From the NCBI GenBank assembly GCA_036785325.1, contig JAXIVH010000016.1, forward strand, positions 2,372,047 through 2,436,046: a stretch of 64,000 nucleotides of DNA. Direction: 5' to 3'. This DNA is from Urophycis tenuis. Taxonomy: Eukaryota > Chordata > Actinopteri > Gadiformes > Phycidae. This document shows, in pieces, positions 42,087 to 53,145 of the stretch (its first letter is position 1; the number at the start of each line of letters is the position of its first letter). The translations under genes were made by a program, and so were the position numbers. A model generated the notes under the pieces. That model was not told where the DNA came from. It was given only the letters and a program-made list of their open reading frames with translations, and did not search any database.

Positions 42087-42607
42087 CATTGACTGTATAT
42101 ATATATATATATATGGACAAACCCTCCGTGACGTCACCCATAGACTTCTTAACAGCGGAGATGAAGCCTAAAATTGAGCTTCTGGGCGCCGCCATCTTGG
42201 ACATTTCAGTCTGTGTTCTAAGCCCGTCTACCTCCGGCCAGACCAATCAAAGCCTCGAATCCGTGAAGGTCATGCCGTGATGACATATGATAGCTGCCAA
42301 TCAAGTTGACCACGCCCCTAATTATTCATAAAATAAATCCTTCTCTGTGCATTAAAATAATGGATTCTAAAAAAATTCACCCCCCTCACAGTTGTCATGG
42401 ACTCGAACACTACTGAAAGACACCAAAACCGTTTTTTGAACCAGGCTGTTAACATGTTTATTTTGGCTGTAAAGTTGGACATTTTAACATGGGTGTCTAT
42501 GGGAGTTGACTCCTTTCTGCAGCCAGCCTCAAGCGGCCAGTCGAGGAACTGCAAGTTTTTGCACTTCCGCATGGGCTTCATTTTTCAGCATGGAATATTG
42601 CCGCTTG
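42087..42607. mobile_element. 521-bp non-autonomous element, copy 2
   Basis: Near-identical to 7856-8363, with a longer TA microsatellite at its left and an extra about 8 bases near 42430. Perfect 8-bp target duplication GTTGTGAT at 42079-42086 and 42608-42615. It interrupts the last exon of the Harbinger transposase: the reading frame on either side matches exactly when the element and one TSD copy are left out, which independently confirms the ends. Confidence 0.93.
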
Positions 42608-43548
42608 GTTGTGATGGACAACTCCCTCCTCTTCCTCTGGGTCAGGCAGCTGAAGATCCCTTATGAATTACAATTTGAAAAGGAAAGATGGATGTATAAA
42701 TATCATGTGTCAGTAAATGACATATGTCCTTAAGGTTTGGTGTTTATATATTTTGGACAGGCAGGCTTACCTTGCCATGTTGTGCAAAACAACAGTTGCA
42801 CACACAATGTTGCACACTCTCTCAGGGATCATTCTCAGCTCTCCGAGCAGACAGTGGAACCTCCGTTTCAGGACTCCAAAGGCCCTCTCAATTGTGTTCC
42901 TCGTTGAGCAGTGTGCTGCTGCATTGTATTTCCTCTGTGCAGGGGTGGTGGGGTTCAAGAAAGGCGTTAGGAGCCAGGGCTTTAGAGGGTATCCAGAATT
43001 GCCCAACAAGATGCCATCGATGATGCCCTCCTCAAAGGCCTCGTACAGTTGAGAATTTTGGAGGACCCTTGAGTCGTGCACCGATCCTGGCCAGCGGGCC
43101 ACACAATTTAAAAACTTTAAATTGTGGTCACACACAGCCTGGATGTTGAGACTGTGGTAGTCTTTTCTGTTGACGAACAAATGCCCATTTGCAGATGGCG
43201 CCTGTATCTTCACATGTGGTGAATGGGATCCTTCCGGTTCCGGGGACGCTGGCGAGACTGACGCCGCTCCGTCTGGCATGTTTTTGTTTGGCATTTTTAA
43301 AAAAGTTTTAGAAAGTTTTATAATTTAATGAAAATATTCAATCAATACAAAGTATTATAGAGTTTATATATCTTGCTATTATTTGCGCTATTTTTTTCTC
43401 GTGAAAAACACCTTCTAAAAGAAGAAAGTTGGATACTGTGCCTTTCTGGCCTTACCTACGCCGCTTCTGCCAGATGGTTGCGTTTTGAAGAGCGCACTCT
43501 CAGTGGGAATATTGCTACACCGCTCATCTGCCTGGCTGTGTGTTGATT

Positions 43549-45075
43549 ATGGGAGGATTTCGATACACAGCCCTTGAGCTTCGACAGTTCTCCTCCACCA
43601 ATGTCAAGCCCAACAACGAGGTGCTCCATGTCTGTCGGGCAGCGGGGATCGTCCAACGGAAATGCTATGTGCACCGAGGCTCAGGTCGCTCCTTCATCAT
43701 CCAGCGAGTGGCTGAGGATAGCATTCCGTCGCTGAGAAAACCAACATCTTCTCGGAAATTCCTGCCAGCACACGATCTCCCAGAATGGTCTGCTACCGCC
43801 TCTAGATCCAGCAGGAAAGCGACAGGCCAACATCTGACCATCATACAGACTGTGTCCACCCCAGTGAGTAGCTCCTCTGCAACATCTACTACATTCATCC
43901 CGGTGCTTTGGTCCCCTCGCCCTCCGACTGCCAGTTCTCGCTTGACGCGTGGAGTGAACATCAGCCATCTCCGTCCACTGAAGCGCACTGGACCGTCGGC
44001 TAGCCGCGAGCTAACCCTCCAGATGGCCTTGTTAAACGTGCGGTCCCTGGCGAACAAAACCTTCATGCTCAACGACTTCTTCATCTCTAGGGAAATGGAC
44101 TTTCTGTTTCTGTGTGAGACCTGGGTCTCTACCGGCGAAAACTTGCCGTTCTCTGAACTCTGTCCACCGGACTGCAACTTCCTCAATTCCCCTCGCGCGA
44201 CAGGTAGAGGTGGAGGCGTCGCCTCTGTTTACAAGTCACTTTTTCACTGTCGGCAGATTCCACACGGTGGCTTTGCTAGTTTTGAATTGCAACTGTTTGA
44301 AATTATTCTATCATTCCCCATTTTGTGTGCAGTAGTATATCGCCCTCCTAAATTCAACAAAGACTTCATCCACGACTTTGCTGATTTTCTGTCTGGGCTT
44401 ATGGTGAAATATGATCACACATTAATATGTGGTGATTTTAATGTGCATGTCTGTTGTGAGTCGCATCCTCGGTCTCGGGACTTTCTGAACCTCCTTGACT
44501 CTTTTAGTCTTAAACAAGCTGTCACCGGCCCTACACATGAAAAGGGTCACACTCTGGATCTGGTGTTATCCTATGGTGTTTGTGTCAAGTTAAGTGAAAT
44601 CTGTGCCATGTCTTTCTCTGATCATTCCCCAATTCTGTTCACTGTGTCAGTCCCACACTCAGGCAGTACTCCTAGTAGCTCAAAACGGGTCTTGCGCATG
44701 CTGAACTCCTTGTCTGCTGGGCAATTTTCAGCCACTTTTAATGACTCCCCCTTGTGTAGGCCGTCACTGGGCTTTAGAGCTGACCATTCTGCTGATGAGC
44801 TCCTCTCCATGTTCGCATCAGCCTGCACTGGCATTCTGGATTCTATCGCCCCTCTCAAGCCCAAACGCTCAAAAACTCAGCCTACACCGTGGCTCAATGC
44901 TCACGCATTAGACAGGCCGGGCGCAAATGGCAAAAGGACCGCCTCCATGTGTCCCTCCAAATCCTCCGTAGCTGCTTGGCGGACTACCACTGATGCGTCA
45001 AAACCGCTAAATCACAGTACTTCTCCACCCTGGTCTCTAGCAGCAGTCACAAACCCCAGATTCTTTTCAATACAC
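43549..45075 (+). pseudogene. L2 LINE endonuclease region
   Basis: A long open frame. The first 160 codons are a variable basic region. From about 44023 comes the AP-endonuclease domain: LLNVRSLANKTFMLNDF, FLCETWV, GRGGGVA, VYRPPKFNKDF, ICGDFNVHV, LDLVLS and FSDHSPILF, with the Asn, Glu, Asp and His positions of the active site present. The enzyme nicks target DNA to prime reverse transcription. The frame closes at 45078 where the link to the reverse transcriptase is lost by frameshift. Confidence 0.82.
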
Positions 45076-45089
45076 TAAATTCTCTTATT

Positions 45090-45696
45090 AATCCCCGTAA
45101 TGTATCCCCTGTTGTGCCTTCACCTGCCCTCTGTGATAGCTTTCTAAAATTCTTCATCAACAAGATTGCAGCACTGAGGCCTTCTGATACCTCTCCCACT
45201 CCACTCCCCGCTCCCCCCCCCTCCCCTCTACCGGCTGTGTCCTCGAGCAGTTTGAGCCCTCTTCCCTGTCCTCCCTCTCTGCTGCAGTCAGACATCTGCA
45301 GCCCTCCAACTGCCCCTCTGACTGTTTATCGTCCCGCCTCATCAAGGATGCCTCCGTTTTTAACACAGTGGCCCCCTTCCTCCTACTGTTGGTCAACACC
45401 ATCCTGTCCTCTGGTTGCGTCCCGGCTGCCTTCAAGCATGCTGTGGTGCAACCATTACTAAAAAAGCCCAATCTCGACCCCTCTATTCTGTCTAATTTCA
45501 GGCCTATTTCCAAACTGCCCTTCCTGTCTAAAGTCCTTGAGCGTGAAGTTTATGTCCAGCTGAAATCCTTCCTAACTACCAACTCCATCTTTGAGAAATT
45601 CCAGTCTGGCTTCAGAACAGCCCACAGCACAGAGACTGCTCTCCTGAGAGTACTGAATGACCTGCTCCTATCTGCTGACTCAGGTTGCCCTGTGAT
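45090..45696 (+). pseudogene. L2 LINE reverse transcriptase, N-terminal part
   Basis: After a low-complexity Ser/Pro linker the frame at about 45366-45696 carries VNTILSSGCVPAAFKHAVV, PLLKKPNLD, NFRPISKLPFLSKVLE and FQSGFRTAHSTETALL, the fingers region of L2-type reverse transcriptases. It breaks off at the hAT insertion (TSD CCTGTGAT at 45689-45696) and resumes at 52046. Confidence 0.85.
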
Positions 45697-46145
45697 CAGG
45701 GGTGGACTGGCCATCTGGCATACCGGGCATCGTCCCGGTGGGCCGTTGACCCAATGTGGGCCGGTCCGGTCCGCTATGTTTTTTTTTCTTCGTTTTTTTT
45801 TTCTTTTTCTCTAAATTCCCTCCAATTGGGCCGTCCAATTGGTTACAGAGGGCTAGCAGTGTTTTGCCAGCATCAATGATGGGCTGACAGTGCTGTCAAT
45901 CACAACACAAACCAGGGTGGGCGGGACCTCATGGCATGTCGCTGGAGTCGCGAGACGGGCTGCTGTTGACTGAGCTGAAAATGGATAAGCGAAAGAAACG
46001 GCTGGGTGGCGCTGAAAAAGCGCGACTTAAAAAGTTGAAGTCTCTGGAGGTGGAAGCTGCTAAATGCTCCAAATTGACAGACATATTTGGGGCCGGGGCC
46101 ACCACCTCAGCAGGCGCTGCTGCACCGGGAGACGAGCAAGTTGAG

Positions 46146-46851
46146 GCAAGTAACGCTACATGTTGAGACATGTCCGAAACAAAGTAGAAAACTTTTTTAC
46201 GTTGAATGTGATGTGACCTAATTAACTGCATGTTGTGACAACATATTAGCCCTTAAGGGCTGTGACTGTTGGTAGTTGTGGTTTATTTTGTTTAAATATG
46301 CCGAATTGTGTATTATTTTGTTAGATGGTTAGATGCTAGCTAAGCTAGCTAACAGCTGCTGACGTCAGCGGTCTCTTGTTGCCAACTTGCCATAGCAACA
46401 GTAAACATTGACCTGGACTAATGGGCTATAAATAGAGATGCAGAATCAAGCTGTATTGTAAATACAGATGAGATACATTGAATTTTAGCACAAAATACAA
46501 GTAAACCTATAGGAAATAATTAGTTTAATCTGCAATATTTGCCATTGAATTTATTGTACCTTTCAATTCATTTATTGTTTACTGAGGTGATAACTATTTC
46601 ATAGGTATAATTTGTGTGTAACTTTAATTTATGTATAAATGTGTTACTTTTGCTTTCGTTTTCAAATGGCTGTGTATAGTGCTGTCCTGAGCATTTTCAG
46701 GTATTGTCACAAACATCTGACTTTTTTGCATTGGGAAACACTTGTCCGTGTGAACATTTAGTTCAATATGAAGTAATTTTTATCTTGTACATTATTCTGT
46801 GGTTTTCTAGTTATTTCCCCATCCAATGATAAATGCTTTCTCTATGTCCAG
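46146..46851. other. Intron of the hAT transposase gene
   Basis: AT-rich, with no frame or repeat of note. It is bounded by a GC-type donor (AG/GCAAGT at 46144-46150) and an AG acceptor at 46850-46851. Confidence 0.5.
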
Positions 46852-47036
46852 CCCAGACAGGTTCAGGGCATGTCCAGCTGGTCAGTTCAGGGAGAGAGCC
46901 AGACCAATGTAGGCAGCCCAAAGACTGCACCACCTGAGAGGGAAACAGCTGTAGGGAGTGAGGAGTGTGTCAGCCGAAAGACGGGATCACCTGAGAGGGA
47001 AACAGCTGCTGAGAGCCATGAGTGTGCCAGTCAAAT

Positions 47037-49463
47037 AACTGATTTGTTTTCACAACCTGATCAGAAAAATCTCCAGTTATTTTTAAATTACCATCCTCAG
47101 CAAAAAAGTAGCAATCCAGTGGTGCAGAAAGTGTTCTGTAGCAAAGACGGCACCAGTAGAAAGTGGCTGACGTACTGTCCAGAGCGTCACATGCTTTATT
47201 GTTTCATCTGCATGGCTTTCGGTAAGAGAACTGATAGCAGTCTGTTCATCAGTGGAATGTCAGATTGGAGGCATATACACCAGCGCACAGAGGAGCATGA
47301 GAGAAGCAGTGCACACAGAAACTGTGCTGAAGCCTACCTCTTGAAATCTGCCAGTGCTGATATCAGCAGTTTGTTTGGTGGCAGTCAGATGTCAGCGCAC
47401 AGAGAGCAGGTCAGAAAGAGACGGCAGGTTTTGGAGCGCATCATAGATGTAATCAAGGTTCTTGGGAAGAGGGGGCTTGCATACAGGAAGTCAGAAAATG
47501 AGGCAGCATATACCCTGGAAGACCACACAGTTGATCATGGTAATTTTTTGGAACTCATAATTCTACTGGGGAAGTATGATTTTTGTTTAAAAGAGCACCT
47601 GTAACTCCCTGTGGCTCCCTTGTAACTTTACTCTCCAAAACCACAGTCAACTCTGTGATAGATGCAATTCACCATCTGATTCAAGAAAACATCTCCAGTG
47701 ATATTAAGAAAGCAGGAATGTTTTCAGTTCAACTGGACACAACGCAGGACATCACCTCTCAGGATCAATGCTCTATAATTATGAGGTATGTTACTGATGT
47801 TGTTCATGAGAGGCTTGTTGCAGTGTTGAAGTGCAGTTAATCTACTGAACAGGCCTTTGTCGACATGCTGTCTGAAGTTCTGGACAAAATGGGCCTCAGC
47901 AAGACCATGTGCATTGGAAATGCGACTGATGGGGCATCAAACATGCAAGGCCAATATAAAGGATTCTCCTCACTGTTGTCCTCACAATCTCCAAACCAGG
48001 TGCATGTATGGTGCTACGCACATGTTCTAAATCTGGTGCTTGCAAACACAACCCAGATTGTTATTGAGAGTGGGTCCCTGTTTGCGCTCCTCAATGGCAT
48101 TGCGGTATTCATCAAGGAGTCATATCAAAGGATGAATGTATGGGAGGAGTCAGGCCGAAACAAAAGACGTAGACGCCTTGCCCCTATTGGTGAGACACGC
48201 TGGTGCGCCAAGCATGAGGCCCTGAAGAAGGTGTTTGGCTCCTTTGGAAAGCCGGAAGATGGTCTGTACGTTGATGTGCTGTTGACATTATCAGCTATAC
48301 AGAAACAGGCAACAGTGAAACCATGTATCCGTGTCATGGCCAGAGGATATGCAGAGTCATTGCGCAAGTATGAGACAATCTTGACGGCTCAAATTTTCCT
48401 CCGCATATTTGAACATACCTCTCCATTGTCTAAATACCTTCAGACTGCAGGATTGGACATCCTCTCTGCTGACAGAATGGTGACATCGACACAGGATATG
48501 CTGAAAAGCTTGGGAAGAGATTTTGAATCTGTAAAAAAAGCAGCAGACACATTTGTCAACTGGACAAACACAGAAATCCAAGAGAGAGATGACACGGACA
48601 TTGAAGTGGAGGCCACACTGCCACAAAAGAGGAGGAGGATGAAGAAAGTCTTGCCAGGAGAAATGTCTCAAGATGAGACCCTGGATGATGCAGAAAAATC
48701 CTATGAGGTGAATGTGCATAACCGGATCCTGGACACATCAATTGAAGCCATTCATAGGCGTTTTTTAACACACGGCAATCTATATGCTGACTTGGCATGT
48801 CTGGATCCCAGAAACTTCCCTCAGCTCTGCACCAGTGCTCTTCCCCAGTCTGCCCTTCAAGACTTAAGCAAGTGCTTGGAAGGATTTGACAGCAGGGCAA
48901 CCAAGGAAAATATGCAGGCTGAGTTGAAAAGCAAATAACTGATGTTTTCACAACCTGATCAGAAAAATCTCCAGTTATTTTTAAATTACCATCCTCAGCA
49001 AAAAAGTAGCAATCCAGTGGTGCAGAAAGTGTTCTGTAGCAAAGACGGCACCAGTAGAAAGTGGCTGACGTACTGTCCAGAGCGTCACATGCTTTATTGT
49101 TTCATCTGCATGGCATTCGGTAAGAGAACTGATAGCAGTCTGTTCATCAGTGGAATGTCAGATTGGAGGCATATACACCAGCGCACAGAGGAGCATGAGA
49201 GAAGCAGTGCACACAGAAACTGTGCTGAAGCCTACCTCTTGAAATCTGCCAGTGCTGATATCAGCAGTTTGTTTGGTGGCATTCATAGGCGTTTTTTAAC
49301 ACACGGCAATCTATATGCTGACTTGGCATGTCTGGATCCCAGAAACTTCCCTCAGCTCTGCACCAGTGCTCTTCCCCAGTCTGCCCTTCAAGACTTAAGC
49401 AAGTGCTTGCAAGGATTTGACAGCAGGGCAACCAAGGAAAATATGCAGGCTGAGTTGAAAAGC
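47037..49463 (+). repeat. Internal duplication within the hAT transposase gene
   Basis: Segment A (about 47037-47382, finger region) reappears at 48932-49279, and segment C (about 48748-48931) reappears at 49280-49463. The middle segment B (47383-48747, catalytic core) is not repeated. The order is A-B-C-A'-C'-D. Junctions show short shared sequence (CAAATAACTGAT at C/A', GGCA-TTCATAGGCG at A'/C'). Copies are almost identical, so the event is recent. Confidence 0.92.
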
Positions 49464-50077
49464 TTTGCACTCCAGTGGAACAGGCTGAAGGCATCCCCAT
49501 TGGCAGAGTACAAGGCAAGAACAGTAGAAGATGGATCAGGTGGTGAGGAGGACAACACAGAAGAGGTTAAGATAACTCCCATAAGCTGTTGCTCCTGCAA
49601 AGAATGCCCTCTGTGCTGCTACCAGATACTTCGCCGTTTCAACATGCTAACAGATGCATACCCTGCCCTAGGCCTTGCTTATAAATACCTGCTTACATTA
49701 TCCCTCACGCAGGTGGCTTGTGAGCGCACATTTTCAATTTTGAAGTTTATTAAAAACCGACTCAGGAGCACCCTCTCATCTGATAAACTGGAGGCATTCA
49801 TGTTGATGGCCACAGAGAAAGACATTGTCATGGCATTAGACTCTGACTCTGTGATGGACAGACTTGCAGAGAAGATAGAGCTGCTTAAAAAGCTGCTCCA
49901 CTGATGAGGCAATAAATATTTAATATTATTGTTATTATCATACATCACACATTATGGATGTAGTAATTCATTATTTTTCATTTTAATGAAGCTTTTCAGA
50001 GGTTGTATTGTGCTTAAGTGTTGATCCTTAATGGTGTGATTATTTACACTAAATTATCAGTTATTCTCCATTACAGG

Positions 50078-50690
50078 TTGATGTATTTGAGGAGTCGTTC
50101 ACCCTCTGTTCTATATGTGGACTTGTTGACTCTCATTTGGGACGACTGTTTGGTAAGTGTATCATGTATTTTTTAATGTTATATAAATTCATACTTCATA
50201 ATTATAATAATTTTTAAAAAGTTTTCAACTCTAGGTGCAGGACATTGGAAAACATTTTCTTTATTTTTCAGAATTAATAATGTATCCAATACCCTCTCAG
50301 GTTGACCACTTGACATGTGAGAGCTTGAGGAGTTGTTCCCCCTCCGACCATGTTCAAGGACTTGCTCTCTCTCTGCCTTCACTGCACCAAAGTTTGGCTG
50401 TTGAGTCTCCTATCCTATCCTCCTATCTCCTATCCTCCTCTCCTCTAGTATGGTGAGTTTATCATTTTGTCATGTTTCATCATGTTTTATGAAATCATAC
50501 TTAATTTGTGATGATTAGAGACTTAATAATGTATCTATCTCCCTCTCAGGTTGACCACTTGACATGTGAGAGCTTGAGGAGTTGTTCCCCCTCTGTCCAT
50601 TTTCAAGGACTTGCTCTCTCACTGCCTCCACTTCACCACTTTTTGGCTACTGAGACATCTCTGATTTGTTGAATATGTCATGTGTCTTAT
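50078..50690 (+). repeat. Exon-like units repeated in the hAT 3-prime region
   Basis: CCCTCTCAGGTTGACCACTT followed by GACATGTGAGAGCTTGAGG and GTTGTTCCCCCTC occurs at about 50295 and again at about 50545 with flanking similarity (period near 250 bp). A more diverged relative begins at 50078 (ACAGGTTGATG, GAGGAGTCGTTCACCCTCTG). Each starts after an acceptor-like CAG. They may be repeated small exons or a subterminal repeat; no donor-based gene model is convincing. Confidence 0.7.
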
Positions 50691-50756
50691 AATGTTATAT
50701 GAATTCATACTTGATTTGTGATGACTTGATAATGTTTCCATGTCTCTTTTAGCTTA

Positions 50757-50825
50757 ATTCATTCATTCATCATCTACCGCTTATCCTGTACAGGGTCGCG
50801 GGGGGGGGGGGGCTGGAGCCAATCC
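50757..50825 (-). repeat. 3-prime fragment of a widespread fish repeat
   Basis: ATTCATTCATTCATCATCTA, CCGCTTATCC and CAGGGTCGCGGGG with CTGGAGCCAATCC is the reverse complement of the end of the repeat at 62060-62391. A poly-G slip (12 G) lies at 50799-50811. Confidence 0.7.
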
Positions 50826-52045
50826 CTCTGTCCCCTTTTGCGTACCTGCTTTGTCTCCTCCATCATTCACTGGGCCACTTTTGGGTTCCTAAGCTTATTT
50901 CATGTGGTGAGAGGAATGCAATATTTGTATGTTTAAAGGTTTATGTGAAGAAACATACTATATGTGTGATAAAATGACAATTGGTCATTCATAAATGTCT
51001 CTTTATATTCTCTGCTGCCATCATCTCCTGTCAAACAGGTTTCCTGACCTGCAAGAAGTTCTTATATGATGCTTGAGAGAGAGAGAGCTTCGTCTTGACT
51101 TTGTGAGTTTATTATGCAACTTGTTTTGTCTCAGATTGAAACAAAAGGTTTGATTATGATTATTTCCTGGTTGAAGATTTTCATATTGATGATTTTAATT
51201 TCAAACATCTGCATATCTTTTAAGTTCAATTAACAGTTATGCAGGTAGGCCTTAGGGCTCTTTTGAGACTTAAGTCATCCATGACAGATACATTGCACTA
51301 AGTGTCACTACATCACAAAAAGGCTACATGGCTACATACTTATCAGTACACAGATACTGAGTACAAGTTATGTTTGCTGTTTCTTGCAGGTCAAGAATTT
51401 GGTGAGGATTGGAGCTGGCTGGCTGCGGACGAGGAAGTAGGGCAATATGTACATGTGCACATACACGTTAATGAGAATACACATCTATTCAGACCTGTAA
51501 TTCATGTCAAGATATAAATAAAACATTTTTTTCAATTATCTGTTTATGGTTTCATAATGACTCAGTGAGTCACTGTTAAAACAAATGAGTTTCAGCTCTA
51601 ATGCTGCTACTGTCTGTAATATGTTTCTATTTAGATTATTTGTCACGATATTTTGTTATTATTGTCTGAGTCTGGTTTTAACTAATGCTGGGCTTACACC
51701 ATAAGATTTTCACAGTCACAGACTAAAAACTGATAGGGTAGCATGAGGGTTCTTCCCCTTAATCTCGTCCCACCACTAGTCATGACATAACTTCTGTTGT
51801 GATTTGTCACTATAATGTATAAAGACTGATTGATTGATTGCTATAGCTGTCAATTTTAGTCCATACGTTCATAGTTATGTGCTTTATTTGTTAACTGCTA
51901 TCAAGGAATATGACTCTCCTTTGTAGTACGCATGAGAGGAGATGCTGTGAGATTTGTGGACTTCTATGTTGTGTCCGCTGATAATGTAGTGGGCTGGTCT
52001 GGACAAAAAATGCCAGGGCTGAATTTTTGTCCCAGTCCACCCCTG
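50826..52045. other. Right 1.2 kb of the hAT element, no gene seen
   Basis: AT-rich noncoding sequence up to the right terminal repeat. Short frames lack protein character. Confidence 0.5.
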
Positions 52046-52053
52046 CCTGTGAT

Positions 52054-53145
52054 CCTCGTGCTCTTAGACCTTACAGCCGCCTTTGACACGGATCCTGTCG
52101 TCTCGGCTCGAACACCGTATAGGCATCAAAGGCTCAGCCCTGAAACTCCTTCAGTCCTATCTGGCCGACAGGACATTCTCTGTCCAGCTCGGAGACTATG
52201 TCTATGAGAATATGTCGTGCGGGGTCCCTCAAGGCTCTATACTGGGTCCCATCCTGTTCTTGTTGTACATTCTACCCTTAGGGGAAATCCTGCGCAGCCA
52301 CTTCATCTCCTTCCACTGCTTTGCCGATGACGTTCAGCTATATCTCCCCCTAAAGGCTGATGGTCAGGCTGCGCTACAATCATTGCTTGACTGTCTGGCT
52401 GACATCAAGGCATGGATGAGTGCAAATTTCCTCAACTTAAATGAACAGAAGAGATAATTGTCTTTGGCAAAACTCCTCCAGCTTTTTCCACCATTGCCCT
52501 GGGCCCTTTTGCCTCCAAAAATCAAGCCTTCGGTCAGAAATCTGGGCGTTATCTTTGACAGTGCCTTCAAATTTGAACAGCAGGTTAGTGCTGTAGTCAG
52601 GAAAAGCTTTTTCCACCTAAGAACCCTAGCAAAGACCAAAGCCTACCTGCCCCGTAGTGCTCTAGAGAGTTATCCATGCCTTTATTTCATCACAACTGGA
52701 CTACTGCAATGCCCCATATACTGGCATCGACAAATCCCAGATCCGCCGCCTGCAGTTGGTTCAGAACTCTGCCGCCCGACTTCTCACCTGTACAAAAAAA
52801 CGTGATCATATCACCCCGGTTCTCGCATCACTTCACTGGCTCCCCATCCGCTACCGCATCGATTTCAAACTCTTACTTACTGTATTCAAATCTCTCCATG
52901 GTTTGCCCCCCCCTTACCTGTCTGACCTCCTCCACCACCACATCCCCTCTAGAGCACTACGGTCAGCTGACCAACTATTGCTGGAAGTGCCCAGGTCCAG
53001 GCTCAAAACCAAAGGGGACAGAGCCTTTGCCATAGCGGCCCCCAGTCTATGGAACCGCCTCTCTCTCCACATCCGGGCAGCCCAGTCTATATATAGTTTT
53101 AAATCCCAACTAAAGACACACCTCTTCTCACTGGTGTTCGGTTAG
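52054..53145 (+). pseudogene. L2 LINE reverse transcriptase, catalytic and C-terminal parts
   Basis: Directly after the hAT TSD the frame reads LVLLDLTAAFDT, the palm motif with the first catalytic Asp. About 11 bases are then missing, and the sequence continues in a new frame (52083-52457) with SRLEHRIGIKG, GVPQGSILGPILFLLYI and HCFADDVQLY (the catalytic Asp pair). After a stop near 52457 further frames carry PPKIKPSVRNLGVIFD and then RLLTCTKKRDHITPVLASLHW and GDRAFAIAAPSLWNRL up to a stop at 53145. The gene is broken in at least three places. Confidence 0.85.

Larger units (their letters stand above)
45981..49904 (+). pseudogene. hAT transposase (TTF-type finger, DUF4371; ZMYM1-like)
   Basis: Exon 1 starts at ATG 45981 (MDKRKKRLGGAEKARLKKLK), ending near 46145 at AGGCAAGT, a GC-AG-type donor. 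Exon 2 begins after TATGTCCAG at 46852: Ser/Glu-rich linker, the TTF-type finger (KWLTYCPERHMLYCFICMAF), the DUF4371 part with a stop/frameshift at about 47602, the catalytic core (FSVQLDTTQDITSQDQ, TDGASNMQGQYKG, WCYAHVLNLVLA, GETRWCAKHEALKK) with another stop at 47838, up to a stop at 48936. A second partial copy (48942-49904) repeats the finger and ends in the hAT dimerisation domain (VACERTFSILKFIKNRLRS). Frame breaks and duplication make it non-functional as it stands. Confidence 0.88.
45697..52045. mobile_element. 6.3-kb hAT element inserted in the LINE
   Basis: Terminal inverted repeats CAGGGGTGGACTGG and CCAGTCCACCCCTG are perfect over 14 bases. CCTGTGAT flanks both sides (45689-45696, 52046-52053), a perfect 8-bp target duplication inside the LINE reverse transcriptase. 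It carries a TTF-finger/DUF4371 transposase gene on plus with an internal duplication, followed by about 2 kb of mostly noncoding sequence. The perfect TSD and TIR mark this as one of the youngest insertions in the window. Confidence 0.96.
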
